Source of the DNA: Inia geoffrensis
Taxonomy: Eukaryota; Chordata; Mammalia; Artiodactyla; Iniidae
Reading direction: 5' to 3'
Length of the DNA stretch: 64,000 nucleotides
Assembly (NCBI GenBank): GCA_036417435.1
Contig: CM070904.1
Span: 47,065,908-47,129,907 of the forward strand
Part shown: positions 38,301 to 48,194 of the stretch, piece after piece
How the letters are laid out: each line of letters begins with the position of its first letter
Position numbering within the stretch: the first letter of the stretch is position 1
The notes under the pieces: generated by a model
Told to the model about the DNA's origin: nothing
The model's input: only the letters and a program-made list of their open reading frames with translations
The model's database searches: none
Position numbers and translations under genes: made by a program

Positions 38301-38850
38301 TTTTACTAGTTGAAGCCTTCAGAAATAATGACACTTGCAATGCCCAGCTAGCCCCCACAGTGAGAGTGGAAATTATGACACCAATTGATCTGAGGTAGAA
38401 AACTGAGATTTGAATAATTTCGTAGGATTGTATTCTAGCTGTATTTTGACATTGTGGTTGACTACTTATGTGGTCCTAAATCAGCCACTTAAGTATTTAA
38501 GAGTCTGTTGAGGTACAGTAGGTAAGTTCACATTTGAATAGTGAAGTCTATCACAGCATGAATACATCCATAACAGCATGAATACATTTCCCAGACATCC
38601 CCAGTTTGGGAGCCTTCTTTGCTAGAAATATCTATCACTACTCTTTACTATAAAGGGGTTTAATGTAATGTGAATGTTGATGTGAGAATATTTTTGCCTA
38701 TTTACATGAGTCATATAGTTCGGTAGTTGGTGACTTCGACCCCAAAATAGTCTTCACCCTCAGCATCTTTTCTAACCTAAAGATTGATTGATTTCTCAAT
38801 ATGCCAACTACTGGTTGGTTGATATTCAGAACATAAATTGCCAATGAAAT
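35345..38850. other. Mostly unique intronic sequence
   Basis: This is the longest stretch without a recognised repeat. It has a C10 run at 36351-36360 and a 15-base duplication ACAGCATGAATACAT with a 20-base period at 38553-38587. Antisense and sense frames of 88-110 aa at 36084-36734 carry no domain I recognise. Confidence 0.4.

Positions 38851-38854
<4 letters not shown>

Positions 38855-38889
<35 letters not shown>
38855..38889 (+). repeat. (AC)n microsatellite
   Basis: A perfect AC run of about 17 units. Confidence 0.97.
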
Positions 38890-38890
<1 letters not shown>

Positions 38891-39181
38891 GCACACGTTT
38901 TGTAACAGAGAATAGGCAAGAAAGCATGCATTCTGTATAATACACATCCACATTTTCTTAACATTCTTTCTTAACTACATTTGATTTTTCTAAAAGTTAT
39001 TGCAAGTAACTTAATTTTCCCAACTTGGAAAAAATTCCAAGCTGCTAAGAAAATTTAACCTGCAGTAATGCAAATATAACAAGAATACAAGACTAAGTGT
39101 TATTTGGTAAAATCTACTTGTAACAAGATTACTTGAAAGCACCCATTAGTTAAAACTGGTTTTATTAAAGTCACACTGGAG

Positions 39182-39328
39182 GGGTGGGATAGGGAGAGAA
39201 GGAAGGAGGGAGACGCAAGAGGGAAGAAATATGTGAACGTCTGTATATATATAACTGATTCACTTTGTTATAAAGTAGAAACTGACACACTATTGTAGAG
39301 CAATTTTAACCCAATAAAGATGTTAAAA

Positions 39329-39367
<39 letters not shown>

Positions 39368-39384
39368 AAAAAAAAAAAAAAAAA
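39182..39384 (+). mobile_element. Severely truncated L1 3' UTR insertion with target-site duplication
   Basis: It carries the same 3' end as the L1 at 843-2355: GGGTGGGATAGGGAGAGAAG, AACTGATTCACTTTGTTATA, CTATTGTAGAGCAATTTTAA and CCAATAAAGATGTTAAAATA. An (AAAT)n block (39328-39367) and an A run follow. The flanks AAAGTCACACTGGAG (39167-39181) and AAAGTCACATGGAG (39385-39398) are a target-site duplication differing by one base. Only about 200 bases were copied. Confidence 0.92.
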
Positions 39385-39399
39385 AAAGTCACATGGAGC

Positions 39400-40175
39400 G
39401 TGTGAAGAGAAATGGACACAAATAACACAGGTTGAGATGGCATGAATGTTCCACATTTAGGCACGCAGAAGAGCTCAAAGTGAACACTTGTCCATGGGAA
39501 ATTTAGGAAACCGATGACTTGGCAGAAATCCATTACAGGAGTCCTCTCCCATGATCCACTGGCCAAGAGCGAATCCTTTCCCTGAGGGAGCTCTGACAGC
39601 CCGCTGTAGCCTCCTACTCTTCACTCCATTGAAACTCAGCCTCGCTTTCCTCTAGATTTGGTCCTGCTCTGGATTCTCAGATCAGGACTTTTGCTGAGCA
39701 GGAAAAAATATAAAGAACACTGGGAAAATTAAAAAATAATCTAGTCCCATTTCAGCCTTCTTTTTCTCCTCTCACAGCTCAAGTCCCACCAGCTATATCT
39801 TTCCTGTATGCCCTGGAGACCCCTCCAGTCACGCCAGTTCCTCCAGATAGCCTAGACCTCTTCCAGCTTCTAGCCCCATAATCTCCAATAATGGCAGCCA
39901 CGACTGTCCCTTCCAATAATCAGCTCTTGGACGTCCCTTGACTTCTAGCCTCACCTTGAGTTTGACACAATTCTGGTTCCCAGCTACCCCAAATCTCATT
40001 GTTCCTGCTATTGACTGAAATTATAGCCATTATTAACTAGGAAACTGTATCTCCCATCATCAATCAGTCTTGAGGTCACCCCTTTCCCCTTTCAGTCTCC
40101 CTGGACTCCAGGCCCTAATGTTCTTCTTCTCCCCTGTTGGCCCTATATCAGCCATTCACCTTCATACTTGAATAA
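39400..40175. other. Unique intronic sequence, pyrimidine-rich
   Basis: C- and T-rich text between 39580 and 40170 (for example CTCCTACTCTTCACTCCATT). No repeat family, splice-site pair or coding frame is convincing. Confidence 0.4.
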
Positions 40176-40187
40176 GCTTTTGCTTTT

Positions 40188-40397
40188 TTTTTTTTTTTTT
40201 TTTGCTGTACGCGGGCCTCTCACTGTTGTGGCCTCTCCCGTTGCGGAGCACAGGCTCCGGACGCGCAGGCTCAGCGGCCATGGCTCACGGGCCCAGCCGC
40301 TCCATGGCATGTGCTATCTTCCCGGACCGGGGCACGAACCCGTGTCCCCTGCATCGGCAGGAGGACTCTCAACCACTGCGCCACCAGGGAAGCCCTT
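40188..40397 (-). mobile_element. CHR-2-type SINE, antisense
   Basis: A T run (40184-40203) leads into GCTGTACGCGGGCCTCTCAC, and the copy ends CCACCAGGGAAGCCC. The target-site duplication GCTTTTGCTTTT occurs at 40176-40187 and again near 40399-40410. Many CpGs of the source sequence remain. It is the left partner of an inverted pair with the copy at 40655. Confidence 0.93.
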
Positions 40398-40654
40398 GGC
40401 TTTTGCTTTTAATTTTACCTTCTTCATGCCCCATGCCTTCTGAGCCCTGTTCTCTGCTAGATAATTCTTATCAGCTTAGACCTTTGCTACCTATGGGTAA
40501 TATTTTTAAAGCAACTTTTACCTAATAGCTAATTAACTGATCAGTTATGTTATCTCTCTCCATATTTGTTTAACAAATTTTTAAATTATTATTGTGGCAT
40601 AGTCAATGAATGAGTTAGCGTCCCAAAAAGGTATTACTTTAAATCCAAAAGAGA

Positions 40655-40876
40655 GGGCTTCCCTGGTGCCGCAGTGGTTGAGAGTCTGCCTGCCGATGCA
40701 GGGAACACGGGTTCGTGCCCCGGTCCGGGAAAATCCCACGTGCCGCGGAGCGGCTGGGCCCGTGAGCCATGGCCGCTGAGCCTGCGCGTCCGGAGCCTGT
40801 GCTCCGCGACGGGAGAGGCCACAACAGTGAGAGGCCCACGTACCGCAAAAACAAAAACAAAAACAACAACAAAAAA
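40655..40876 (+). mobile_element. CHR-2-type SINE
   Basis: The head is GGGCTTCCCTGGTGCCGCAG, with B box GGTTCGTGCCC and end CACGTACCGC. The tail is CAAAAA repeats, not pure A. The target-site duplication CAAAAGAGA occurs at 40646-40654 and 40877-40885. Its head faces the head of the antisense copy 257 bases to the left. Confidence 0.94.
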
Positions 40877-40889
40877 CAAAAGAGAAAAA

Positions 40890-41485
40890 CTGTCTTCCTT
40901 CACAATGAATCATACAAGTGATTTTTATAATCAAGAAGTCTGGGAGAGGCTCAAGAGAGACTTTAAGCCAAGGTAAATAGGTGTGTTAAAGAGAAGCAAA
41001 GCCCCACTCCATCTGTGCCTACTCCAGGTTAGGAGAGTGTTTTAAAATCATTCTACAGACTTTTGGTAAATGTAGTAGCAAAGTGGCACAGTTTCTTACA
41101 TTCCAAAGGAAACTCTAAACTTGAAGTCTCTGATAACTCACCGATACTTTAAATGTGAGAATCCCTTCCAGAAATGTAGCCATGCCAACATTACGCGCAG
41201 GTACAAATGCTTTCCATTTGAAGGAGAAGAAAAGTGAAAATGGGAGGCAGAATATCTTGAATATTTAGTCCAAGTTTAAGAGTCATTTTCCCCACAATAA
41301 ATCCATTGTAACCAGGCTGTCAATCACAATGCTACTGTGAGGAATAAAACTCCAGACCCCCTTATGGAAGGACCTATAACCATGTGGAGGATGGTAGAGT
41401 GACAAGTCAGCCCAGTTATGAAGCACAGGAGCCATAACACACCCCAGGGCAATGATGTTTCCACGGGAGCTGCAACCCACCTGCC
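40890..41485. other. Intronic sequence, no gene
   Basis: Unique-looking with nothing recognised. Confidence 0.4.
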
Positions 41486-41489
41486 TGGG

Positions 41490-41632
41490 TCTGAGCCTCA
41501 GCTCTGTGTGATATCAGGCACTTTGCCGCTCTTGGCCTCCGTCTTCTCGTTTGTCAAAAGAGCTTAAATAATAGATACTACCTCATGGGATTGTTGTGAA
41601 GTTAAATGAGACCCCAAAATTGCTTAGAATAA
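41490..41632 (+). repeat. MIR SINE relic
   Basis: CTGAGCCTCAGCTCTGTGTG, TCGTTTGTCAAAAGAGCTTA, ATAATAGATACTACCTCATG, GGATTGTTGTGAAGTTAAAT and GCTTAGAATA follow MIR order. The copy is cut at GCTTAGAATAA by the insertion described next. Confidence 0.75.
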
Positions 41633-41809
41633 AATCAACTATATTTCAATTTTAAAATTAAATTAAATAAACAATAAGTAATAGGGACTTCCCTGGCGGT
41701 CCAGTGGTTAGGACTCTGTGCTTCCACTACAGAATAGGGGTGCGGGCTTCATCCCTGGTCAGGGAACTAAGATCCCGCATGCCTCTGCGGCCAATAAATA
41801 AATAAAATG
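41633..41809 (+). mobile_element. Compound insertion: L1 3' tail followed by a short CHR-type SINE
   Basis: The repeat GCTTAGAATAA at 41622-41632 and 41810-41820 brackets two different retroelement pieces. The left piece (41633-41683), AATCAACTATATTTCAATTT followed by an AT-rich run, looks like the last bases of a cetartiodactyl L1. The right piece (41684-41806) is a short tRNA-derived SINE beginning GGGACTTCCCTGGCGGTCCA, with CTGGTCAGGGAACTAAGATC, ending in (AATA)n. Either a SINE landed in the tail of a tiny L1, or both were copied in one event. Confidence 0.75.
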
Positions 41810-41824
41810 GCTTAGAATAATACT

Positions 41825-43032
41825 TGATTTTGCTTGATTACTACTGATATTGATAAGGTCAAGGACGTCTTGCTGACATCTTGTGGGGGAGGCACAAATT
41901 GAAGGCTTTTGCCCTTCTCAGCCTCTTTCAGGAGAGAGAAGGCATGGGCTCTTGGTCACAGAAATGGTATGTCAGAGATCTGGGTTTGTGGAGAGATGGA
42001 AAGAGAGCAAGTCTTCCTTCCTCCTGCCTCCACTGAGTGGGGACTAGGTAGGCCCACACAGACCAAACACAGAGTCCGCCAGAGCTCAACCAGTGCCCCA
42101 GTGGGCTCTGAGACTGGATGCCCCACTGCCTTGCAGCAAAGTATTCTTTTGCCCCACTTTATTCTCTGAGCTTTTTATTTCCCTTGGGCCGGTGTTCTGG
42201 AGGAATGCAGAGTACAGTATTTCTTAGCACCCTGTCCTTCCATGTTCTCTCCCTATTTCCCTAACATCACTAAAGCCTAATTTTAATATAAAACCAAGGA
42301 GGTTTCAATGGTGAGAATAAGCATTATTTTTTCTTTTATTTTAAAGCCTCAATTGATAGGAGGGGGCTTTATTTTCCTTTTAAGAGTCCCGTGTTGAAGC
42401 AGGCAAGACATTACGAGTAATAAAACCACATCCTAATGTTTCATTGGTATTCCAGCTCTCCACAGTCCTCACATAAGCAAACATTTCTTTGATTCCAGTG
42501 GGACTCTTCTCCTGTGCAAATGCTACAGGCTTCTGCATTTTATTGAGATGCGAGCTAAATTGAGTAAAATGGGTGGGGACCCTTGAGAATTTTGTTATAC
42601 ACCTAAATGTCCCAGAACCTACCCTCTCTACAAAACGTATTGCAATTAGCATTTGTCAGGAATACTTTACTCATGCTAATCACTAAAAACTTAATTATTT
42701 TTTTGGTCCTTCCATCGTGAATTATGTATCTATTGTTCTCTTTTTTGTGTGTTTGGCTTCTTATATATTCTGTGCATGTCTGACCTGTTTCCTCCATTGA
42801 CTATAATCACTTCACAGGTTGAATCTTGTTAACTCTCCACGGTAATTTTTGTCATTTTTTGCTAATGTGTTCATTTATTCATTCCACAAACATTTCTTAA
42901 GCACCCACAATGGCCAGGTATTGTGGGGATAGAATCCTCCCCCCAAAAGCCATATGTTCTATTTCCATACAGTAAAGCGCACAGAGTAGAAGATTAAATA
43001 ATGCTGTGGTCTAGTTGTATGTCTGGAACCTG

Positions 43033-43034
<2 letters not shown>
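41825..43034. other. Intronic sequence before the terminal exon
   Basis: No exon is recognised. A weak old-repeat start (TTCATTTATTCATTCCACAA, AAGCACCCACAATGGCCAGG) lies at 42868-42935. The 86-90 aa frames have no known domain. Confidence 0.4.

Positions 43035-43063
<29 letters not shown>
43035..43063. repeat. T29 homopolymer in the last intron
   Basis: An uninterrupted run of 29 T ends 173 bases before the exon. The sequence to its right (GCTTGTGTTGCATTCTGTG) is not a SINE body, so it is not the tail of an antisense CHR-2. Confidence 0.95.
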
Positions 43064-43066
<3 letters not shown>

Positions 43067-43210
43067 TGTGTTGCATTCTGTGTTTTGCCAAAGCCAATCA
43101 CTGCCCTTATTCTCCTTCTTTAAGTTGAAATTTAAGGAAGAAAAAGGATTCAAGAGCACAGAACTTTATAATTCAAAAGTAGCCACAATTTTATTCGAAC
43201 TCCAATAGGT

Positions 43211-43237
43211 CTTATTTTTCCTCTCTCTCTCCGTAGG
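43211..43237 (+). promoter_or_regulatory. ARHGAP15: 3' splice site (polypyrimidine tract and AG)
   Basis: CTTATTTTTCCTCTCTCTCT followed by CCGTAG gives an almost pure 20-base pyrimidine tract and a terminal TAG before the exon at 43237. The reading frame starts exactly here, and no stop occurs before the gene's own TGA. Confidence 0.9.
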
Positions 43238-43420
43238 ATAGTGGCCGAAGCATCCAAGAACCTCATGTCCACACAAAGCCTGGGCATTGTATTTGGACCC
43301 ACCCTTCTGCGAGCTGAAAACGAGACAGGGAACATGGCGGTGCACATGGTGTACCAGAACCAGATCGCCGAGCTCATGCTGAGCGAGTACAGCAAGATCT
43401 TTGGCTCGGAGGAAGACTGA
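43237..43420 (+). CDS. ARHGAP15: ARHGAP15 terminal coding exon (C-terminus of the RhoGAP domain)
   Basis: This exon encodes the last 60 complete codons of a RhoGAP protein. It opens with the final base of a split codon (probably Arg), then reads IVAEASKNLMSTQSLGIVFG and PTLLRAENETGNMAVHMVYQ, and ends QNQIAELMLSEYSKIFGSEED before TGA at 43418-43420. The SLGIVFGPTLLR core is the conserved late helix of RhoGAP domains, where many members have NLA or NLG. The catalytic arginine finger, the linker and the N-terminal PH domain are encoded upstream of this window. From memory the tail ending in GSEED is that of ARHGAP15, a Rac1-directed GAP of about 475 residues recruited to membranes through its PH domain. 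ARHGAP9, 12 and 27 are close relatives but end differently as I recall them. The frame is intact and under evident coding constraint compared with its surroundings. Family assignment is near certain; the exact paralogue is less so. Confidence 0.88.
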
Positions 43421-43612
43421 CAGACAAGACGAGTTACCAAGCGTGTTCACATCTGTCTCGATGCCTAATATTTTTACATTTCTGTAAACATATTTCTGAA
43501 ATATTTTTTTCCTTTCAAACGACAGATGCCTCATTTTGTGAAAACTTAATGATGATTTTGTGTTTAAGTTCCAAACATTTGAATAAAATAGTTGACAGTA
43601 TTTGCCTATATG
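43421..43612 (+). other. ARHGAP15: 3' untranslated region (short)
   Basis: AT-rich trailer from the stop codon to the probable cleavage zone, about 15-25 bases after the AATAAA. GT-rich text (TATATGTGTTCT at 43608-43619, CAGTGTTGTGCC further on) follows, as expected of a downstream element. Length near 190 bases is inferred. AATAAA motifs near 44837-44900 could serve a longer isoform. Confidence 0.72.
43582..43587 (+). promoter_or_regulatory. ARHGAP15: Polyadenylation signal AATAAA
   Basis: A canonical hexamer in GAATAAAATAG, 162 bases past the stop codon and followed within 30 bases by GT-rich sequence. Confidence 0.8.
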
Positions 43613-43749
43613 TGTTCTACATTAACCGCTTCAGTGTTGTGCCTTCCAGCACTTCTAGGCATACGTTATGCATGCTCCATGCTATAGAATAGTGTTCAGA
43701 GGACAGCACATATCCAAAAATAGCCTTAATTCGACTCCCGGGCATTGGA

Positions 43750-43822
43750 TGTGTGGTTGTGTATGTGTAGCCATGTGAGTGAGTGTGAGCGTGAGTGTGA
43801 TTGAGAGTGTGGGTATGTGTCC
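43750..43822 (+). repeat. GT-rich low-complexity tract
   Basis: Imperfect TGTG and GTGA units (GTGAGTGAGTGTGAGCGTGA and neighbours). The antisense histidine/threonine frame here is an artefact of composition. Confidence 0.85.
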
Positions 43823-44117
43823 ACACAGGTGAGCCTCTTCACTACCCTGGCTGCCTCAGGCCATGGCTACATGCCCATGGGTACACGAGTAGAACCAAAG
43901 AGGGGAGAAGGCAGAAATGAATACTTTTTAAATAGAACAAAGGAAATCAGGATGTCAACCAAAATAGACATATTTCCTCTTTCAAGAACCTTTTCGTTAA
44001 GTGTAAATCTAGTCCAGCTATCCTTGGTGCTAGATGCTGAAATTTACAAATGCATGTTGAATGGCATTTTTTCTCAAGAAAAATGGCAGTTCAAAACATT
44101 TGCCATTGGATATGTTT

Positions 44118-44317
44118 TTGTTTTTGCGGTACGCGGGGGCCTCACTGTTGTGGCCTCTCCCGTTGCGGAGCACAGGCTCCGGACGCGCAGGCTCAGCGGC
44201 CATGGCTCACGGGCCCAGCCGCTCCGCGGCACGTGGGATTTTCCCGGACCGGGGCACGAACCCGTGTTCCCTGCATCGGCAGGCGGACTCTCAACCACTG
44301 CGCCACCAGGGAAGCCC
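44118..44317 (-). mobile_element. CHR-2-type SINE, antisense, in the 3' flank of the gene
   Basis: The target-site duplication TGGATATGTTT at 44107-44117 and 44318-44328 is perfect. The tail is only TTTTGTTTTT. The end reads GTACGCGGGGGCCTCACTG, with an altered spacing compared with GTACGCGGGCCTCTCACTG elsewhere. Internal CpGs (GCTCCGCGGCACGTGGG) are well kept, so it is probably young. It lies about 500 bases past the inferred polyA site. The frames of 74-185 aa here are SINE translations. Confidence 0.95.
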
Positions 44318-44329
44318 TGGATATGTTTG

Positions 44330-46235
44330 TTTTACATATACTATTTGCGGTCCCATAAACATACTGTCTTATAAATTAGAAGCAAAATTAGTGCCCTGCA
44401 ATTTTGGTCTTTATATTATACAGGAATTGCATGACTGCTCATTTTTAATGTTAACATCCATTTTGAATCTTCATCAAACTGTATATCTTCCTCTTCCCTG
44501 GCTATGTCATTTTATGTCGAATTTTTATTATGCTTCTGAGGATGCTTTACTGGTGAATTACGTTAAATCCATCTAGAAAGAACTTTTTTGAAAAAGGCTT
44601 TTTTTTCATATGTCCTAAGGATTACTTGACTGGACTTGGATTGCTTTATCCATTTGATGGTTAATTTCAGTTGTCATGGATAAACAAAAGGATAACTGTC
44701 TAGAATATATCAAACATTGTTTTATTTGGAAAACTGTGTTCTAGCTGAACACATCTCATAGCTGGTTTTGTGAAATTATTCTGCTGATAAAAATGTAGAC
44801 TTGTGTTTGACAGCTTTTTAATCAAATTCAAACGGAATAAATAAAGCTAATCCAGTGCGATAAAGAGTAAGTCTAGTTATCGATTTGTTCATAAAATGAA
44901 AAATAAAGCATGTAAATAAAACACGTGAAGCACGGATCCAAGAGCAAACACTTAGAGCAATAAGGAGCTCAGAGGCCTGGGCTGTCTGCGTGGGTGGGGT
45001 ATACAGTGGAGGGAGAGTGGCTGCTCGAGAGACAGCCAGATGTGCACGCAGCTCCAGCATCCACGGAGCTGCCTGAGGAAGGAGAGGTTTCCCTTACCCC
45101 TGTTGAATGCCTTCATTTTGGCAATGGCGCCAGTACGTTGGCTGATGGCCAAGAACACAAGCGACCACAATAAATGCTCAAGTGTGGTTTCGTGGAGTGG
45201 GACATACACAAACACCACAAAGCCAAGGAAAGTCCCATGTGGCAGAACCCCATGATCTAAAGTTGCTGGTAGCAATGAGCTAACAGACTTGCAGCTTTAA
45301 GCTCTTCTTTTATTCAGAGTTGTGCCTGTGCCTTTCAGAAAAACATGGAGACATGAAACAGGAGTTTCTGGCATTCAAGTCCTCCTCATTTCCATGACAT
45401 TTCATCATATTCTTAATTAGGTCTTCTCCAAGACTTTCATTACTTCTTAGTAGTCCGAGTGTTAAAAAAATCTTATCCCTTCCCGTGTCCATCTTTAAAG
45501 TAATTCTGGGAGCAGCAGCCAGAGAGAAGGAGCGCTAGCAGCCACAGAGACGTGGCACTACCTTCTCTGAGCAGGGACTCACAGCCCCTTGCCTCTGCTG
45601 CTTTCCAGATTTATGATCTTCAAAAGCAGCAGCTTTTTGATTTCCAATCTGATGGGATTTAGCCTTATTCAAACCCCAGCTGTGTCCCATCCCTGCCCGC
45701 TAAGGGCATTTAATCAAAGACTGTGTTTCCTCTCTGGAGGAAGACCGTTCCAAGGTGCTGAGCCACAGCGCCCATCACAGGATCTGACTTATACACACTA
45801 AAGGCATAAACAAGTTTACGCCGAAAGGTCATTAGCTTCCGGAACATCTCAGGGACAACGATGATGCTCATATCCACTGTTCCAAGTTTAAAAGCCAAGA
45901 TTGTAGGTATACTAGGTGGCCTCACTGAGGGGTTAGATTTTATAAAACTGATCAACATTCTCCATCAAAAAGACATTTAAAGACAATGAGCATTTCTTAA
46001 CCACCTTATCTGATCCAGGTGCAAGTCTAGACTCTGCTGATCGAATACAAAGTAAGGCAAATATTACTACACTAGGCAGCTTCACAGTCCAGCAAGGGGA
46101 ACAATCACCTGAGGATTAGTTACAGTTCAATACCAGATCAGGCGCTCAGCCCTCTTAGTGACCGTGTAGCCCCAGGGTTTAGCACCTCTACGCAGAGATG
46201 CTCAAGAAGTATTTTTTCTAGTTTTATTCATAAGA
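44330..46235. other. Downstream intergenic sequence
   Basis: No defended gene. Two neighbouring minus-strand frames (45492-45310 and 45275-44952) are longer than typical here but carry no recognised domain. 45960-46230 contains weak old-repeat phrases only. Confidence 0.4.
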
Positions 46236-46239
46236 AAGT

Positions 46240-46620
46240 ATTTTTGAATGGGTGAATGAGCAGGAGCTAGTGCAGAGGTGTTAAAGTTCAGTGGTTGACA
46301 AAGAACCAACAAACAGATTGTGCCTGGGAGAGTCAGGTGCAGCTTCACTAGGAAGGTAACCCTTTCAATCTGGCCTTGACCAATGAGTAAAACTAAACAA
46401 ACAAACAAACAAAATGTAGAAGACACACTAGGGAGCAGGAATGGCACGAACAGAGTCGTGAAAGACCTAACCTCTCCAAGGAAAAGTAAGAAGCTCATGT
46501 GAAGCACATGCCTGGCAATTTTGGAGAATAGGGTTGGAGTCAGATACAGGACGCGATAAAATATTTAGATTTTACCCTGTAGGCAAAAGAGATCCAGTGG
46601 AGGTGGTAAAATGAGAAACT
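46240..46620 (+). repeat. Ancient interspersed repeat, degraded copy (same family as 62325)
   Basis: TGCAGCTTCACTAGGAAGGT, GAGCAGGAATGGCACGAACA, TTTTACCCTGTAGGCAAAAG and GATCCAGTGGAGGTGG fit the order of the family. An (AAAC)n patch at 46392-46412 interrupts it. Confidence 0.45.
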
Positions 46621-46624
46621 TTGT

Positions 46625-47940
46625 TTCTTAGAAAGAGAAGCTCTAAATTCACCAGTGGGCAGAAGAAACCAAGGTACTTGGAGGGAGGACACTGGCATTT
46701 TCTCGTGTGTGGGCTTATATGTGTGTGTGTACAGCTTTTAACGTTTTCTAGGAGTGCAAGGGCTAATCTTGTACTCTTAGAAGCATTTATATATTATGAT
46801 GAACAAATATTTTAAAGAAATCATAACCTTAACATAATGGAAGTCCAAAGCAGTCTCCCTGGAAAATCAGGCTAGTTAGCATGTCCCATTGCAGCATGGC
46901 TTTACCTCCCAGGACACGGGAGCTTGTCGCTTTTTCCTACTCACACACAGAGCTTCTTGGAGATGGTATTTATTCCATCTTACATGTTGCAAGTCTGACT
47001 TGACTTAGCATGTGCCATATGACAGGATCACCATGCCACAGCTAGTAACTGAAAGCCATGTGATAGTTATCTCTCTCCAATTAGAAAACAAAGGATCCAA
47101 TTAAGAGAAATTAGAAGAGCTGTTAAAAGGGAACAGTCACTTGCCACTGGTGCTGTCCTTACAGTTTAACACAGCTAGAAATTGACCTGTACTTCTCGTT
47201 TCCACATTTATTTTTTGTGAATTATAAGTTAATCACCCTGCCGATTCCTAATTAAAAGGTCCCGTAAAGATTTTCTGCCCAAAGGAATGTCACTAAGAGT
47301 TCTGGGTCAAATTGCTCTGTTGTCAAAAATGTGAAATAAAACCAAAACAATATCAACTCTCTCCTGGGAAACTCAAATCTTAAAATGAAAAAAAAAAAAA
47401 AAAAAAAACCAACAAAAAGAAAAGACTTTCTTCAAACATAATAATCACATATTATTTCCTCAATTAAAAATGTTTCATCTCAACTTTAGAAAATAGGTGG
47501 ATCTTTTTCTTTTTCTTCAAACCAAGGGTTGCAAACTAAAATGCTTACTTGGGCCAGGCAGTAATGTAAATAAGTTGTAAAGAAGGGCAGACAGTGTATT
47601 AGGAAGTGTAGCACCTGGGGAGAACTCAAGCTCCACCCCTGGACAGAAGGGCCGGCTTCTCGGCCCAAGCTGATGTTGCACATGGGCACAATGTTGCCAG
47701 ACCTTCAGACCTTTCATGAAAAGCCAGAAACTCAGAAACTTACGTGAAACCTGATTTTTAAGGGCACATAATAAAACATATCTAAGCTGCCTCAGCCGGA
47801 GGACGTCCATTTTCTCTCAACACAGCGTTGTCAAACCTTCCGATGTTGCAAAGCCAGCTCCCCAGAAAATGGTAGCACGTGAAGCAAACGGTGGGGATAT
47901 GTAAATAAGCCAGAACAATGGATAAGAGCAGAAAATGAGC
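46625..47940. other. Intergenic sequence, no gene
   Basis: Unique-looking; an A run is at 47388-47408. The 97-aa and 67-aa antisense frames at 47486-47810 have no known domain. Confidence 0.4.
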
Positions 47941-47944
47941 AAAC

Positions 47945-48120
47945 TAAGAAATAAGCACTCAGGAGAACTTGCCATTTAGGTCCTGGGCAAATTATTTACT
48001 CTATCTGGGTCTCAGTTTTTCAGTTTATGAAATAGAATCGTACTTGCCTTATCTCACCTCTTAAGGCTGTCTAATGGAATCATGTGAAGGAAATTAAAAC
48101 AGGTAATACACTGTGAAAAT
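47945..48120 (+). repeat. MIR SINE relic
   Basis: TCCTGGGCAAATTATTTACT, CTATCTGGGTCTCAGTTTTT, GAAATAGAATCGTACTTGCC and AGGAAATTAAAACAGGTAAT follow MIR order. Confidence 0.75.
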
Positions 48121-48194
48121 AGAAGTTGTCCCGTCTACCTCTGTCTGGAGGTAGATGATAGATTTCTAGCTTATTGACTAACAATTAACTTTAT

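Larger units (their letters stand above)
1..43236 (+). other. ARHGAP15: Last intron of ARHGAP15 (3' part, inferred)
   Basis: All sequence left of the terminal exon is inferred to be intron, because the exon opens with a 3' splice site and no other coding exon of the gene is recognisable upstream. I saw no other RhoGAP or PH-domain peptide in any frame. The stretch is AT-rich, CpG-poor outside SINEs and filled with interspersed repeats. An upstream exon too short or too diverged for me to spot cannot be excluded. Confidence 0.65.

Noticed and set aside
43150..43534. Minus-strand frames of 96 and 122 aa over the terminal exon
   Set aside because: They are antisense shadows of the RhoGAP exon, which has the splice site, stop and polyA signal on the + strand.
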